A DNA stretch of 64,000 nucleotides from Adiantum capillus-veneris (lineage: Eukaryota > Streptophyta > Polypodiopsida > Polypodiales > Pteridaceae). Shown piece by piece: positions 21,096-33,122 of this stretch; within the stretch, counting starts at the first letter, position 1; the number at the start of each line of letters is the position of its first letter. The translations under genes were made by a program, and so were the position numbers. The notes beneath the pieces were generated by a model. The model had not been told where the DNA came from. It ran no database searches and was given only the letters and a program-made list of their open reading frames with translations. The stretch covers positions 109,261,141 to 109,325,140 of the forward strand of contig CM043942.1 of assembly GCA_014529385.2 (NCBI GenBank). Direction: 5' to 3'.

Positions 21096-22836
21096 ATGAA
21101 ATCTATGAATCAACAAGAGCAACAAGGCATGCGTTTTGATCAAGGCACAATGCAAAGGTTTCAAGCATTCGCCATGTTTATGCAACAACAACAGGCTGTA
21201 GAAAGAAGGGAGGTGTCAGCTACCAAAGCCCTTCAATCTATTGTGAACAAAATGGACCAATTTGAAGGGAAAAATTTTACAAAGTTTCTTCGTGGTGATG
21301 TAAAGGAGATGGAGCTACAACGGGTTCCAGAGGTGGACATGATTCGTAGTTTTGAGCTTGTTGTGGTCCCCGAGATTAGAGACCATGTAAGGGAAATCAG
21401 GGAGGAGCATGGAGAAGGTTGGGAGCAATTCAAATTATCCCTAAAGGAGGAATACTTCATGGAGGAATCTGAAAGGGTTACAAAAAGGACCTTCTTGGAA
21501 TGGGTTGCAAAGCCAAAAGAAGGACTTTCCATCACCGAACTATTGAGAGAGTTTGAGCGATGCTATGCTCAACTGTCAGGAATAGAGCGAGCTACTTTGG
21601 ATAGTGAAAGACCGAATTGTTCCTTCAATCTGCAAGTCATGAGCTCCAAGAAAAGCTAGAGCTACTTCTTGAAGACAAGAATACAGAACAGGGTCTAAAG
21701 GCTGAGTGGAAAGAGGTTGAAGACGCAGTCTCATTGCTCCCTAAGAGGCAACGTCGGAGGGACAAGATGGTGGTGAATGGTACTACCTCTCCTCCTAGCA
21801 CGTCAGAGATTCCACCAAAGCCTACTGTTGTGAGTCCAAAAGGTGATAATTCAATGCTTGATGAGCTTGTTAAGGGCATGCGAGAAATAAAGTTAAAGCT
21901 AACAAGGCTTGAAGAAAAAGGACAACCTGCTCTGCAGGACAAAAATCACAAAGCAAAGAAGGATTTGTGCACAGATGCATATGGTGTGATGGCACGGACC
22001 ATGGCAGAAGGGATTGTGACAGCTTTAGTGATTCCTTAAAAAGAGATCTTGTGTTTTTAAAGGATGGAAAGATCCATCTGCAGGAGACAGGTATGCCATT
22101 AGGAACTAACTTTGGAAAAGGAGGTACGTGGAAGTTAGTGGAGGATATGGCAACCAGTCATGCTATTTCTGGAGTGGAGGTTGCTACCAATGGGGCAAAG
22201 ATAGAACTAAATCCAAAGAAAGTGTTAAATTATACTCCAGATGATTTTGAGGAGGTTGATAGCTTGTGGCCATATGCAATAGCCTCAGCCGAAAAAGGGA
22301 AGGTAACCAAACAGGTATTACATGAAGCCGTTGATTGCATACGCCATACAACAGGTTGGGATGACCGTGTGGATTCTTTATCAGTGCATGCATATCTTGC
22401 AAAATGCTATAACAATGAAGCAATTGTGGAAGATAAGCGCAGACGTGAGAATGGAGATGGAGTTCCTTCTACTTCAAAGAGGGTTACAAGAGATGGTGGA
22501 AGAAAGGATCCAGGACCTTCTTATGAGTCTCCACCACATGTGCCTCCTCCTCCTGAGATTCCTATGGAGGAGGCATCTACAGGAAAGAAGAAAGAGCAAG
22601 GAAAAGCTAAAGCAAAAGGCCCTGCATACAAACTACAATCTGACATTGAAGCTGCAACAAACTTAAAGCAGGTCTTGGAGGAAAGGATTTTGAATAGAAA
22701 AGGTGAGTTTACCTTGGGTAAGGTTCTTGGCATTGCTAAGCGCAAGTTTCATGAAGAAATTATAGATATCATAAAAAGAAAGAGGCAAACTCTCACTGAG
22801 TCTATTCCTCCACAGTCTGAGGGTGAAGGGGAGTGA
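21096..22836 (+). pseudogene. gag, element E
   Basis: Starts ATG at 21096 with a Gln-rich N-terminus. A core follows with 'FEGKNFTKFLRGDVKEMEL', 'FELVVVPEIRDHVREI' and 'ELLREFERCYAQLS'. A frameshift near 21620 and another near 21990 split it. The zinc knuckle reads 'CIWCDGTDHGRRDC' (CX2CX4HX4C, about 21973-22014). A C-terminal segment ('SDIEAATNLKQVLEERIL', 'FTLGKVLGIAKRKF') precedes the protease. A TGA at 22834-22836 separates gag and protease in the same frame; I cannot tell whether it is a programmed readthrough stop or decay. Confidence 0.88.
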
Positions 22837-23499
22837 CGTAAGGCACATGGAATACATGTCCAAGAGAGTGATTGCAATGACAATGTGGTAGGATGCTACC
22901 AGTCTTCTCGAAGAGATGCACATGCTAGATTTGCAGATGATGATGATGATGATGAAGCCTCCTACAAAAGCCACTACTCAAAAAGTCATTGGGCAAGAGC
23001 TACAACAGAAACTTTAGTCAAGGTGGGTGATCTTGAGGATCCATATGTTGCATTGATAGATCAAGGCTCTGAGATCAATCTTATGTCCAAGAGTCTTTAC
23101 ATAAAGGGTAAGTGGCCAATAGACACAGAACATGGGTGGATGATTAGAGCTGCAAATAACTCATCAGGGGAGTTGTATGGGGCTTGTCCAAATGTGAAAG
23201 TGACGATTGGTAATGTGAAGGATGAGCAAAATTTCTTTGTGCAGGAGATGTCTACCTATCCTCTTATCCTTGGGCATCCATACATCACAGCCGTTCGTAT
23301 GGAAACAAAGGTCTTGGATGATGGTTCTGCTTATGCTAGGGTAAAGAGCAGAGATGGGAAGCGAGCTGTGCAATTTTTGACTGTGTGTGTGAATCACGAG
23401 AGGAACCGCAATAGTCTTCATGAGTATCCTCTACCAAAAGCGAACAAAGAGTTCAAAGAGTACAGGGAGACAAGGGGTTTTGGCCATGTACCATTGTGA
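22837..23499 (+). pseudogene. Protease, element E
   Basis: The active site is 'VALIDQGSEINLMS' (about 23050-23090): the catalytic Asp is present, with Gln in place of the usual Ser or Thr. It continues with 'WPIDTEHGWMIRAANN', 'NFFVQEMSTYPLILGHPYI' and 'KRAVQFLTV'. An Asp-rich run (22939-22958) comes from a GAT repeat. The frame is shared with the end of gag and closes at 23499, where a frameshift leads into the RT part. Confidence 0.85.
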
Positions 23500-23602
23500 A
23501 GCGGGATTGCAATGGTACAAGAAGAAAAAGATTCTCGCCTAACCCAAAGCGAGAAGAAGCTTTTTCTACAGGTTTCCAGGGATTAACAGAGCATGGGTCA
23601 TT

Positions 23603-25132
23603 ATGATGAAGCTTGATGATATGAAAAGAAGTGCGCAACAATATGTATATAGTGTACAGAAATACATGAAAGAAAATGGTTGCATAGAGGATAGTGAATA
23701 CATTTCAAGTTTCTTTGAACAAGTTTCTCATGTAGATACTATGCTTGAGCTTGAAGCTATAATGGATTCTAGCATGCAAGATGGAACCCACATTGTGGAA
23801 GTATGCTCTATGGAAATGTATGATGTGATTGAGGCTTTTGAAGATCAGAAAGATTTCAATGATAATGAAAGACCGGAAGTGCGTGTGGAGACCAAGTACA
23901 AAACAGTGGCAAAGAAAGTGAGACCAGTGGCCTTACCTTTACCATCAGATTGCAGGAAAAAGCTAGAGCAAGCTTCTTTGCAGCTGAGTCTGAGGGATCC
24001 AAAAAGAACTAGACACAAGTTCACAATGGAATCCCTAAAAGAGATAAAAGTTGGCTGTGGAGAGTTTTTAACAGAAGAAGAGAAGAAGAGTTTTAAAGAA
24101 ATGCTTTCAAGACATGGTAAGGCTTTTGCTTTCAAGCCACATGAGATAGGGTGTGTTGATCCTAATGTGTTGCACCTATGGTGATCTTCACTATCCCTCA
24201 CGTACCTTGGAATCTACACCCAATTTCGGTTCCAAAAGCACATTTGCCAAAGTTAATAGAATTACTCAATGAAGAGATTAGCATGGGTATCTTGGAGCCT
24301 TCTTGTGCGCCATATTCAAACATGTGGTTCACTGTGCCTAAGAAGAATGGATCTTTGCGGTTCATACAAGATATGCAACCTATAAACAAGGTTACCATTA
24401 GGAATGTCGGTACAGGACCTATAGTGGATGAATTTACAGAGGCGTTTGCAGGAAGGTCAATTTACTCAATGGGAGATCTCTATTCAGGGTATGATCAATT
24501 TCAGCTAAATATTGAGAGTAGAGATCTGACAACTATGAAAACACCTTTGGGACTGGTAAGGATGTGGACCTTACCTCAAGGAGCAAAAAATTCAGTTGCA
24601 CATATGATGAATGGGATGAACAAGGTTCTACGTGACTTCATACCTCAAATCACAATGCCATTTTTTGATGATGTGCCCATCAAAAAGGATGTGAAGACAA
24701 AGATAAAGATGAAGCTATGGATTCAAGGGGGTGCCGTAAATTTGTTGCAGACCATATCGAAGATTGTGAGAAGATTTTGTAAAAGCTGGAAGAAGTTAAT
24801 CTTACCCTGTCAGGGCAAAAATCTGTATTTGGTGTTAATGAAGTGTTGATTCTGGGGAATATGTGTGGTCCTTATGGTAGAAGGCCTTGTCTAGAAAAGA
24901 TGGATGCAATCAAAAACATGAAAGAAACATAGGCAACTATAACTGAAGTTCGAAGATTTCTTGGTGCTTGTGTCTTCTATCTTATTTGGATACCACATTA
25001 TGCACATGTAGCAGATCCCCTTTATAGGTTGTTGAGAAAGAATCAAAAGTTTCGATGGGAAGAAGAGCACACAAAAGCCATGAGAAAGCTAAAGAAGCTA
25101 CTTCTTTCATCGCCAACCTTGAGAAAGGTAGA
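23603..25132 (+). pseudogene. Reverse transcriptase, element E (interrupted by F)
   Basis: An N-terminal linker (23603-24184) ends 'FLTEEEKKSFKEMLSRHGKAF'. After a frameshift near 24180 the RT reads 'KNGSLRFIQDMQPINKVTIRN', given in parts: 'LRFIQDMQPINKVTI', 'YSMGDLYSGYDQFQL' (catalytic Asp), 'LTTMKTPLGLVRMWTLPQGA' and 'MPFFDDVPIK' (catalytic Asp-Asp, about 24655-24685). After another shift come 'EVRRFLGACVFYLIWIPHY' and 'LYRLLRKNQKF'. A TAG at 24930-24932 replaces a likely CAG. Element F cuts the gene at 25132, and the frame resumes at 44294. Confidence 0.9.
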
Positions 25133-26072
25133 TGTTGGCGGATACGCCGCGACGGACGTCAACACAGCGAGAACTCACCCAACAAGATTTGTCAGCTAAG
25201 GACGAGGCTCGACCCGCAGGCGCATGGAAGCAAACATAGAGTGTCAATCTACACTCGACCAACTCTTGACTAATTCCTACAGAGGTCTCTACCCAATGTC
25301 TAAGCTATAGCCTTCAGGAGTGCATAAGAGGAGATTTCCTACAACGCTTCCAAGAGCCGAATACCCATCAAACGTTCTTGAAACGCCACAGAACTTGAAG
25401 GAGACCCTCCTATCACCAATAGGTCTCTCTCCCTTAGATCTATTAACCAAAATCCAAACCCTAAACACCTGGTGCAAAATCACGTAGGATGTCTGGTCCA
25501 AATTTGCAGGTCGTCGTTTCCGAAAACTAAAGTGCGTAATGTCTAGCTCTAATCAATGCAAACGCGTGGATATGTTGAAATGCAAAAACGGATAACGTAT
25601 GCTCACCGAATCACCAGATGAAGCTCGCGGGTCGAGCTTGCAAAACCAAACCATACGCCCGCAATGTAGGTATTGGCACGTAGCTCTCGTCAGGGGAAAC
25701 ACACTGCACTTCTCCGCACTCGATTCCGACCACCGATGCGCGCGTAGCGTCAAGATAAAACTCTCACTCTCTCTCATACATAGTACGCTCACTCACAGAT
25801 AGAACTTTTAAAAAAATGACAAAGGGTTTTTTTTCATTAAGGTCAAAAAGTGGTATAAATACCTTACAATCTCAAACCCTAATGTTCCAATTTAACCATC
25901 TACTCAATCTAAATGTCAAAAATGGGATAAAATGTCAAAAATGGGATACAATCTGGAAGCTTATGTAAGCCCCACTATTTACAAAGGTAAAATGTTGGTT
26001 TTTCTCAATAAATGAATAATTACAAAAAATAATATTCCGTCGAGCTCCATAGGGTGTGTCCCGCTGCTAACA
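25133..26072 (-). repeat. 3' LTR, element F (940 bp)
   Basis: Minus-strand ends TGTTAGC...CCGCCAACA. It is 35 bases longer than the 5' LTR, mainly because of an 18-base segment holding GTATAAATAC (about 25845-25862) and a 19-base tandem duplication near 25913-25950. It holds one half-site (CGTAGGATGTCT, 25483-25494) of the element's palindrome. Confidence 0.95.
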
Positions 26073-26086
26073 CTCCCCCCCTCCTT
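26073..26086 (-). promoter_or_regulatory. Polypurine tract, element F
   Basis: On the minus strand AAGGAGGGGGGGAG directly precedes the TGTTAGC start of the 3' LTR. Confidence 0.85.
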
Positions 26087-26584
26087 GTTCATGTCGTCCC
26101 CAACATGGCAGTTGAGCTGCGTCTTCAGTGTAGGCTTTCTCTCATCTTGAGAAGGGATTCATATCTCGCATGTTGAGCTAGTAGCGTTGGTCTGAATATG
26201 TCTGTGTTGATTGTGAAGAAGCCGGTGTAGAAGGCTTCTTCAAAGGCCTGGAGGTGATAAGATGGCAAAAAACATAATCCTTTGATACCATGCATGTATC
26301 ACCTTGTGAGAAGGCTGACCAGACAGATCGTATGCACATTTTTATGTATCTTGAAAGAAGAAGATATTGTCTATCGCCTGGCCTGGTCTGAAGGTCTCGA
26401 AGACTGCCAAAGTGTTTTACATATCTTTCTCATCATGATGCAAGATAGGTCAGGTGAGCCAGTAAACAATTTGATGGTGCCCGTTAGGGTTTTCACCATG
26501 TATTGCTCACTTATTCTCTCGCCTGCCTTCAAGCCTGGCAGCTTCGGGTAATTTAGCCAAGTGGGTTGGCTTCTCTGCAACAAC

Positions 26585-29500
26585 TCATGGGCTTTCCATG
26601 TCCTCATCCTTGGTAGAGGGCAGAAACTGAGGTGCCTCTACCAGATGAATTAGATATTGAGGATACTTTGTCAGCCTTGCCTTTCTCCACCTGGGCTGAG
26701 AGTCCATGACTCCTTCAGGTTTGGAGATATCTGCTTTGTACAATGGCACTGTTGGCTCCTCTTTTATTCGTTTGTTGATTGTGGCAGCTTCATATTTTAG
26801 CAGAGGATATGGGAGAGAGGGCTGTAGCCATTCAAGCCGAAGGTTACTGGCATCTATCTTCTGAATAGTCATCGAGTTAAACACCCTCTGCTCCCACTCC
26901 AATGCTTCTCTGGCTTGTGTCAGATCTTGTGGCTCTTGTAAGGGTCCCACCAGGATTTCCTCTTGCATGGTGGTGTCCACTGGATCTAACACATTCTCTA
27001 TGTCAATACCCTCCATGGTTGCTGGCCCGGTGCTAAACTGCTGCTCTTCCGTTTGCAGCTAGCCTCCTAGCTCTTCTATTTTCTTTTGAAGTGTCTTCTT
27101 TTCCTCTTCTGCTTGCTCTCACATGTTTACTAGGAGGTCGTTTAGATATGCATTTATCTTTTCCGCCTCCTCGAGCTTTCTCTTGATGGATTCTAACTCA
27201 TTCTTCATGGCCTGATTTTCTTCTTCTAGGCGGTTTTGCATTACCATAGACCCCTCAGCCAGCTGATACCCCTCGGCTAGCATCAGCCTTTGCCGCTTCT
27301 CCAGTGTTAACTCCTTTTGGAGATCCTTCATTTGTTCTTCATATAGCTCATTCTCTGAAGTGGTGCCAGCCGAGCTAGTAGCTCTGACTCTGGCAGGAGA
27401 TGCGCGCAGCCTTTGGATGGTTTCTTTGACTTTAATCTGATCTTTCAGCTTGATCACTTCATCCTGGCCCGCTTCATGCTCTATCTCTGCCTTTTCTTTA
27501 GCATTCCTCAGGGTTTCCACTTCTTTGGATTCTTCAGCAAGTTGTAGGGTTAGGTTGTCCCTTTCTCTCTCTGCATCTGTCAATGACTTGCTGATTTTCT
27601 TGTATTCTTCTTCAGCTCTTTGAAGTTTGTTTTTTGCTGCTTGATTTTCTCGTTCCATCTCCTGACATCTTTGTAATGCCGCATCCAAACTAGCTTGCAG
27701 CTTTGTTTGTTTGTCCATATTCTCTTGTCTTTGTAGTGTGTCGACTTTAGGCTTGATATGAACTCTTGTCTTTGTCTTTGTAGTGTGTCGACTTCAGCCT
27801 TGATATGAACTTCATTGGCTTTGAGATTATCAATCTCACTTTCCGTGGCCATTGATCTTGCCCTAAGCCCGGTTAGCTTTTGCATCACCACATCCCAATC
27901 ATTGGGGCCATCTCTTTCAGTTCCACTAACTGCAGGCTCTGCATCTGTTCCTTGGGCCTTGTGCTTGCCAACTCAAAGGCCACAGTGGCTGCCTCTTCTC
28001 GTGAATAACTCGCAGCTAGTAGATCAAGAAATATTCTGAAGTTCTTTTCTTCTAGATCTAACTTCTTCTCTTTCGGTTCAGCTTCTTCTTTTTGTTCTTT
28101 CTCTTGGCTCTTCTCTTGCTTTGAATTTGTCATCCTCCTTTTGTTCGGTTTGTGGAGGGCTACGAGGAGGTGGTGATGGCGGTGGGCGGGACTCCCTGCT
28201 TGACGATGGAGTTGCTGGCTTCTTCTTGAAGTCCCGGTCCGCCTTGGTCTTTCTCTCCCTTTCTTGGCCTTCCTGCTCTTCCAGCAGCTGCCGTCGTACT
28301 TTGTCCACTTCTTCTTCTGTAAAAGGGACATTAGGGATATTTTATGTCGTAGCATCCAGGATCCCAAAATTTTTAATGTAGTCTTCAAACCGATCTCGGT
28401 GCACCCTTCCAGAAGATCCTGACATGGATTCCAGGGAGGGCTTCCATAGCTCGCTTAGATCTCCCTTGAGTGCTCTTTCGGCTCTGAAGCTTTCCATTAG
28501 TCGCTCTAGCCGCACCGCTTTTTGTGAGTTGGTTTCTTTGATCGGCACTTTTACACTTTCCTTCTTTCCTTTCTTCAACTCCGGCGGCTCTTCTAGCACG
28601 GTTTCTAACCTACGCTTCAAACGCGTGGCAACTCTGGGTGCCTTGGGAGGTTCTTCTTCTTTATCTTCTTTCAGCTTTAACCAATCATTCTATGAAGGAG
28701 GTTCTGGCCAGTTTCCCTTGGCATGCAGTGCTCCATAAACCACTTTTGTTATTAGCTCACCAGGTACAATGTAGGTGGGATTTTTGTTCCCCATCTTCAC
28801 CAGGTTGTCATGGATGTAGGCAGCATAATTGATCACTTTTGTCTTGCTCTTCTGCATTGCCCAAGTGAAGGTGGTGGCAATGGCTCCAAGTGGCATTCTG
28901 TACTTTTGTGGCCGCTTTGTACACATGTGGAAGTATTGGTTGTAGAGCTGGCTCATGATAGCCACTTCTGGGTTTGCCAATGTCTTCAAAAGTGTAGTTG
29001 TTCTTCTTTTTGGAGTACACCTTGACTTCATCTCGGTGCTTTGTCACACTATCTCCCTTGTTGGAGATGTCAAGAGCGGCTGCCACTACCCTCTCTGTGA
29101 TGACAACCATGGTATCCGGATTGCCTTGCAGATCAGTGACTCTGGCCACTCCATCTTCTTTTATAATGGTTACAAATTCCCACACTCTTTTGATGTCAAT
29201 CCCCGCTGGCAAAGCTTCAAAGTAGTTATGAAGGTCCAGATTTTCCAGATAATCTCCCATCTTGCTTTTCACAAATTCGTTGAGCTCTCGTGGTATCATG
29301 GGTAGCTCTACTCCATTTCCTTCAGTATCTTTGAACACGCCTTGGTAGATCTTCAAATCATTGGACTCTAGCAAATCATCCTGAATCAATGTGCTGGTTG
29401 GCTTCAGGGTTCCTTCTGGGATCACAAATGGCTCTACTTCTTCCAAGTAGTCTTTTATTGTCATTCTCGTCTTCTTTGCCAGTGATTTTGCTGCTGCCAT
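26585..29500 (-). pseudogene. Long extra ORF between pol and 3' LTR of element F
   Basis: Sense strand with pol. It starts at the ATG at 29500 ('MAAAKSLAKKTRMTIKDY') and can be followed through several frameshifts to a stop at 26585, about 950 codons in all. Order: an N-terminal globular part (29500-28690; 'IKRVWEFVTIIKEDG', 'YRMPLGAIATTFTWAM'), a charged and Pro-rich linker (28690-28080), a long heptad-like coiled coil (27891-27119; Leu/Glu/Lys/Gln rich), then a C-terminal part (27016-26585). A 47-base tandem duplication at 27729-27822 shifts the frame inside the coiled coil. I saw no signal peptide or membrane segment. The N-terminal part vaguely resembles plant transposon-encoded proteins, but I do not recognise the family. 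Confidence 0.7.
27729..27822. repeat. 47-bp tandem duplication inside the extra ORF
   Basis: CTTTGTAGTGTGTCGACTT and the bases after it occur twice, starting at 27729 and 27776. 47 is not a multiple of three, so it breaks the coiled-coil frame. Confidence 0.85.
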
Positions 29501-29665
29501 GGATCCTATTGCACTCAGTAGTCTGAAGTTAGTGTTTTTTCCATATCATGTGAGAAACTGAGTTTTAACTATCCAAATGACTTGAAAATTGAAAACAAAA
29601 CTAAAAAGGAACTAGGGAAACTCTGCATGTGCTCAGAGTATCATTTTGGCCAAAAATTATCATTT

Positions 29666-30544
29666 AGACATCCTACGCGTAGGATGTCTATCTTGCCTGT
29701 TTTTTGTGACACTTGGTATGCTGGTGGTCCTTGAACTGTTGAACATGGCTATGTGATTGGAATTGGGTTTGGGCATCAAAAAGTGCATTTCTGGGCAGAT
29801 TCAGGTTTTTGGCATACAAATTGGGTAGGATGTCCTCAACAGGTGGCAAATGATATTCAAATGGTTTGAAAGTTGATATACAGGCTCCTTGCACCATGTT
29901 AATGGCTCCCATGAGGTCATTTCTTGCACAGAAAGTCAAAATCATGCTGGAGACATCCTACGCGTTGGATGTCTTTTTCATCAAAATAGCTTGAAATTGG
30001 TTCTGTGGGTAGCTCTTGGCATGTGGAACATGGCCCTGCTCTTGGATTTTGATTTGGACAAGAATTGGTGTTGGCAAGAGCATGTGTAGTGTTTTTGGGC
30101 TCAAAAAGTGCATCTTGGAGGTGTTGGGGGCCAAATGTGATGGGAATGGCTTGAAGCTTGATATATGGGCTTATGAAAGTGTCATAAAGAGATCTGGAAC
30201 TGAAAAATATCAGCTGGGGGCCAATTTGGTCAAACAGACATCCTACGCGTAGGATGTCTATTTCATCATTTTTCATTTGTGACCCCACAGATAGCTTGGC
30301 AATGTGCTCATGAGTGTATTATGCAAGTTTCATTTGATTTGGACAAGTTTTGGTAGGTCTATGGCCCATTATTGCCTCTATGCTCTGACTTTGCGTTTTT
30401 TGATGCATATGAGGTCAATTTTTGTCCAAATGTGATGAAACTTGGTGGCTAGCATGTACAGGCTATTCAGGAGCTGTGTGTGATGAGAAATGTTAGGTTT
30501 GGTGTCCAGATTTGGCCTTGAGACATCCTATGCGTAGGATGTCT
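29666..30544. repeat. 285-bp tandem array carrying a 24-bp palindrome (4 copies)
   Basis: The palindrome AGACATCCTACG followed by its reverse complement starts at 29666, 29951, 30236 and 30521, exactly 285 bases apart each time. The first and third copies are perfect; the second and fourth have one mismatch each. The first extends to a 26-base perfect palindrome (29665-29690). Sequence between copies is related but strongly diverged (shared pieces such as CAAAAAGTGCAT and GATTTGGACAAG). A decayed half-site is at 29825-29835. The array lies between the pol tail and the extra ORF. Confidence 0.93.
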
Positions 30545-32240
30545 CCTGATGAAAATTATATTGGAGGTGCTACTGGTACCTACTCTGAGTCCCCCTGAGT
30601 CCCTTTTAAGCATTATTTCAACAAAAAAGTCAAATTGATAGAAAGAAACTCCCTCTGTGGATTTCAGAGCCTCCGAGCCATTTTTTGACTCTTGGAGTGC
30701 TTGTAGGCGATGAAATTTCTTGATGTTGGTCTCCATAGCTTCACGGTCCCTTGGGAATCCTTGCCATATGGTTTTTGTCGACTTTGGCTTCACCGGAGCT
30801 CCGTTAGGCAATTTGTCACTCTGGAAGCACCCGTGGTTACGTTTTCATGTCTTTGATGACTTGTGGTGGTCTACCACCATAGGAATTGGTTGTTGATGGC
30901 CTAGGAAAGCTGCTCATGAAGTTTGGTGGCAAACGGACATGCGGTTTGGCCGCGAGAGCTATTTGACGCTTTGTGTGTCTCATGCCGTTTCTGAATTTTA
31001 GTGTCGCTTCGGGTTACCGTATGGCCATGTGGGCTATATAGACTTGTTGAGCATGTCGAGATGCTCCTACCCATGAGTTTTGGTATCATTTGGGCGCCTT
31101 TTCGCCAATTTCCCATTTGGTGGCCTCTTGCGGGGCTCTAGGAATTAGGGTTTTTCCCGATGGTTTTCTACTGCCTTTGGTCATCCAAAAGTGGTCTCCT
31201 ATGCTAGGGTAAGCCACCGATGAAGTCTCATTTCTTTTGGGTTAGCCGTTAGGTGGTCACTTCTACCTGTATAGGTCTCTACTGCCCTCTTCACGTGTGA
31301 GCCCTACGCTAGTTTTCGCAACAAAACAACAAACATGCGCGAAAAGCTCAAGGTGGTGAGCCTACCTCTCATGTATGGAGCCTGTCGGGTGGTCGTGCGC
31401 GTCGTAGAAGTTGCTAGAAGTCCCGTTCGCTCTAGGTGGCAGGAGCTCTCTCTCAAAAGTCAATAGTAGAAATGAGCTTAAAATGAAGCGAAAATTTCTT
31501 ATAATGGGGGTTCCCAAACCACTTTCCATGAAATTTGACATGTGCTCCCAACTTCTTGCGAGATGCGGTTTAGGCTCAAAAAAAATTCGATTTGGACTCC
31601 ATTTGCCCAGTTTACGAGAAATTTGACGTTTCGGTCAAAATCTGGCCAAAACACGTTTTCCGCTCCATTCACACAATTGCACCCCCATTGTACCATAGGT
31701 TGTCCTATAGTCACTGATCATCTATGTTTTGTTTTTCATTACGATCGTTTTTCACCTGCTTTTTGTATTTTTAAAGTTTTTCTGCCGAAAATTAGTAAAA
31801 TTAAAAGGAAAATAGAAAATTTAACCCATAAAATTCCCAAAAATCATAATAAATCAAAAACATCACCGTAAAACACTATATATACTCACATGAAATTTTT
31901 ATGGCCGGATTTCTTCGTTTTTTCAATATTTTGCCCGAAAAATGGCTATTTTTACTTATATACACACACCTACAGGCTTGATTTGGCATTTGGCCCCATA
32001 TACTTGTCTATTCATGCTACATAAGGGCATATGTACTTGGGTTAGTCCAAAAAAAATTGCAATCAAATGACAACCCTTAAAAATAGTCGAAAAACATGCC
32101 CTTTTTTGCTCTTTCTGCCATTGGGTCCGCATTTGAAAATGCCTCCCCCCTCCTAGCCGGAGTCCTCTTGGACGACAAGGTATCGCCTCGGTGTATGTGT
32201 CGTGCCTGGGTTTAAAAAATCGTGCTAATTCTTGGCTGTG
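30545..32240 (-). other. Spacer of element F, no assigned coding
   Basis: Short minus-strand ORFs (for example 30811-30467) show no recognisable motif. The sequence separates the pol-tail frames from the palindrome array. A/T-rich around 31740-31960. It may be untranslated leader of the extra ORF. Confidence 0.5.
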
Positions 32241-32249
32241 TAATGTGGC

Positions 32250-33122
32250 CCTACTTGATGCATACTCGGTCAATGCATGGAAAAATTAATGTTGTGCAAG
32301 AGGAGGGTATAAGCAATATGCTTATTGGCATTCGCCGTCGAGGTTTCCTGTTTGTTGTTGATTTGGTCGATAGATTTTCTTTGCAAGTAAAAGTTGTAAC
32401 TCTGCCGCTCTTTGTTTGATCGTCTTTCTTGCAAAAGTCGCTTGGTTTGCCGCTATTGTCGATATGGCCGTAGTCGTCTCCTTGGAGAGAATTTTCTTGC
32501 CATTGGCCATAGACTTTGTCTCTTTTGCTTTCCATTTGTCGCTTTGCTTCGGAGGTTTTTGTAGGTTTATTGCTACTTCTGCGGTTGTCATTTTTTTGCT
32601 GCTGATTGGCACCCACATAGATCGGTTTGCCGGTTTCATATGTAGTGTGTGTCTATATGCCGATTTTGCTCGTACTAAAGGGAGTTCCTATTGCTTTGGT
32701 TTCGGGATCCAAATGCGAGTCGCACTTAAGTTGTTACTGAGCATTCTTTTGGGGATCCATATCTATGTTATTCCCTTGGTTTTTGGTTGAAATGTTTTCT
32801 CCTTTTGACTCATGCTGTTGTGTTGTGGTTTGTTTGCCATGTCACCTCTATCCTTCCACACCCATACTTGTTTTTCTCGTGTTGCTAACCTTGATCTTTT
32901 GATTGCGGTCGATGTTGTTTTATGGTTGGAGTGAACATGGTTGGTAGTTCCCTGTTTGGTCACCATGGGTATCGTGTTGTGCTTTAGTGGCACCCATTCT
33001 TTGGGTTCTTTATCCAGTGATTGTGTTGCAGCCATCTGGTTCTTGCGGGGTTGTTGAGCAAAGGCTACCACCTGTTGTTCTTGTGCATGCTGAATTTTGA
33101 CCACATCTCCATTCCAATCTAT
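32250..33122 (-). pseudogene. Basic, Gln/Lys-rich tail after the post-integrase domain, element F
   Basis: Fragments 33104-32763 ('MVKIQHAQEQQVVAFAQQ', 'KQVWVWKDRGDMANKPQ') and 32639-32322 ('KPPKQSDKWKAKETKSM') continue the minus-strand coding direction after a stop at 33120. Composition is rich in Lys, Gln, Thr and Asn, with no known fold seen. It may be the disordered C-terminus of the pol polyprotein. Function unknown. Confidence 0.45.

Noticed and set aside
26585-29500. Extra ORF of element F as an envelope gene
   Set aside because: No signal peptide, hydrophobic membrane segment or furin-type site was seen; a long coiled coil alone is not enough.
29665-29690. Palindrome as a microRNA precursor
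   Set aside because: Arms of 12-13 bases with no loop are too short for a plant microRNA hairpin.
29666-30544. Regularly spaced repeats resembling a CRISPR array
   Set aside because: The context is a plant retrotransposon, the period is 285 bases, and the units between palindromes are themselves diverged repeats rather than unique spacers.
30467-30811. 114-codon minus-strand ORF as a gene of element F
   Set aside because: It overlaps the palindrome array and has no recognisable motif or continuity with neighbouring frames.
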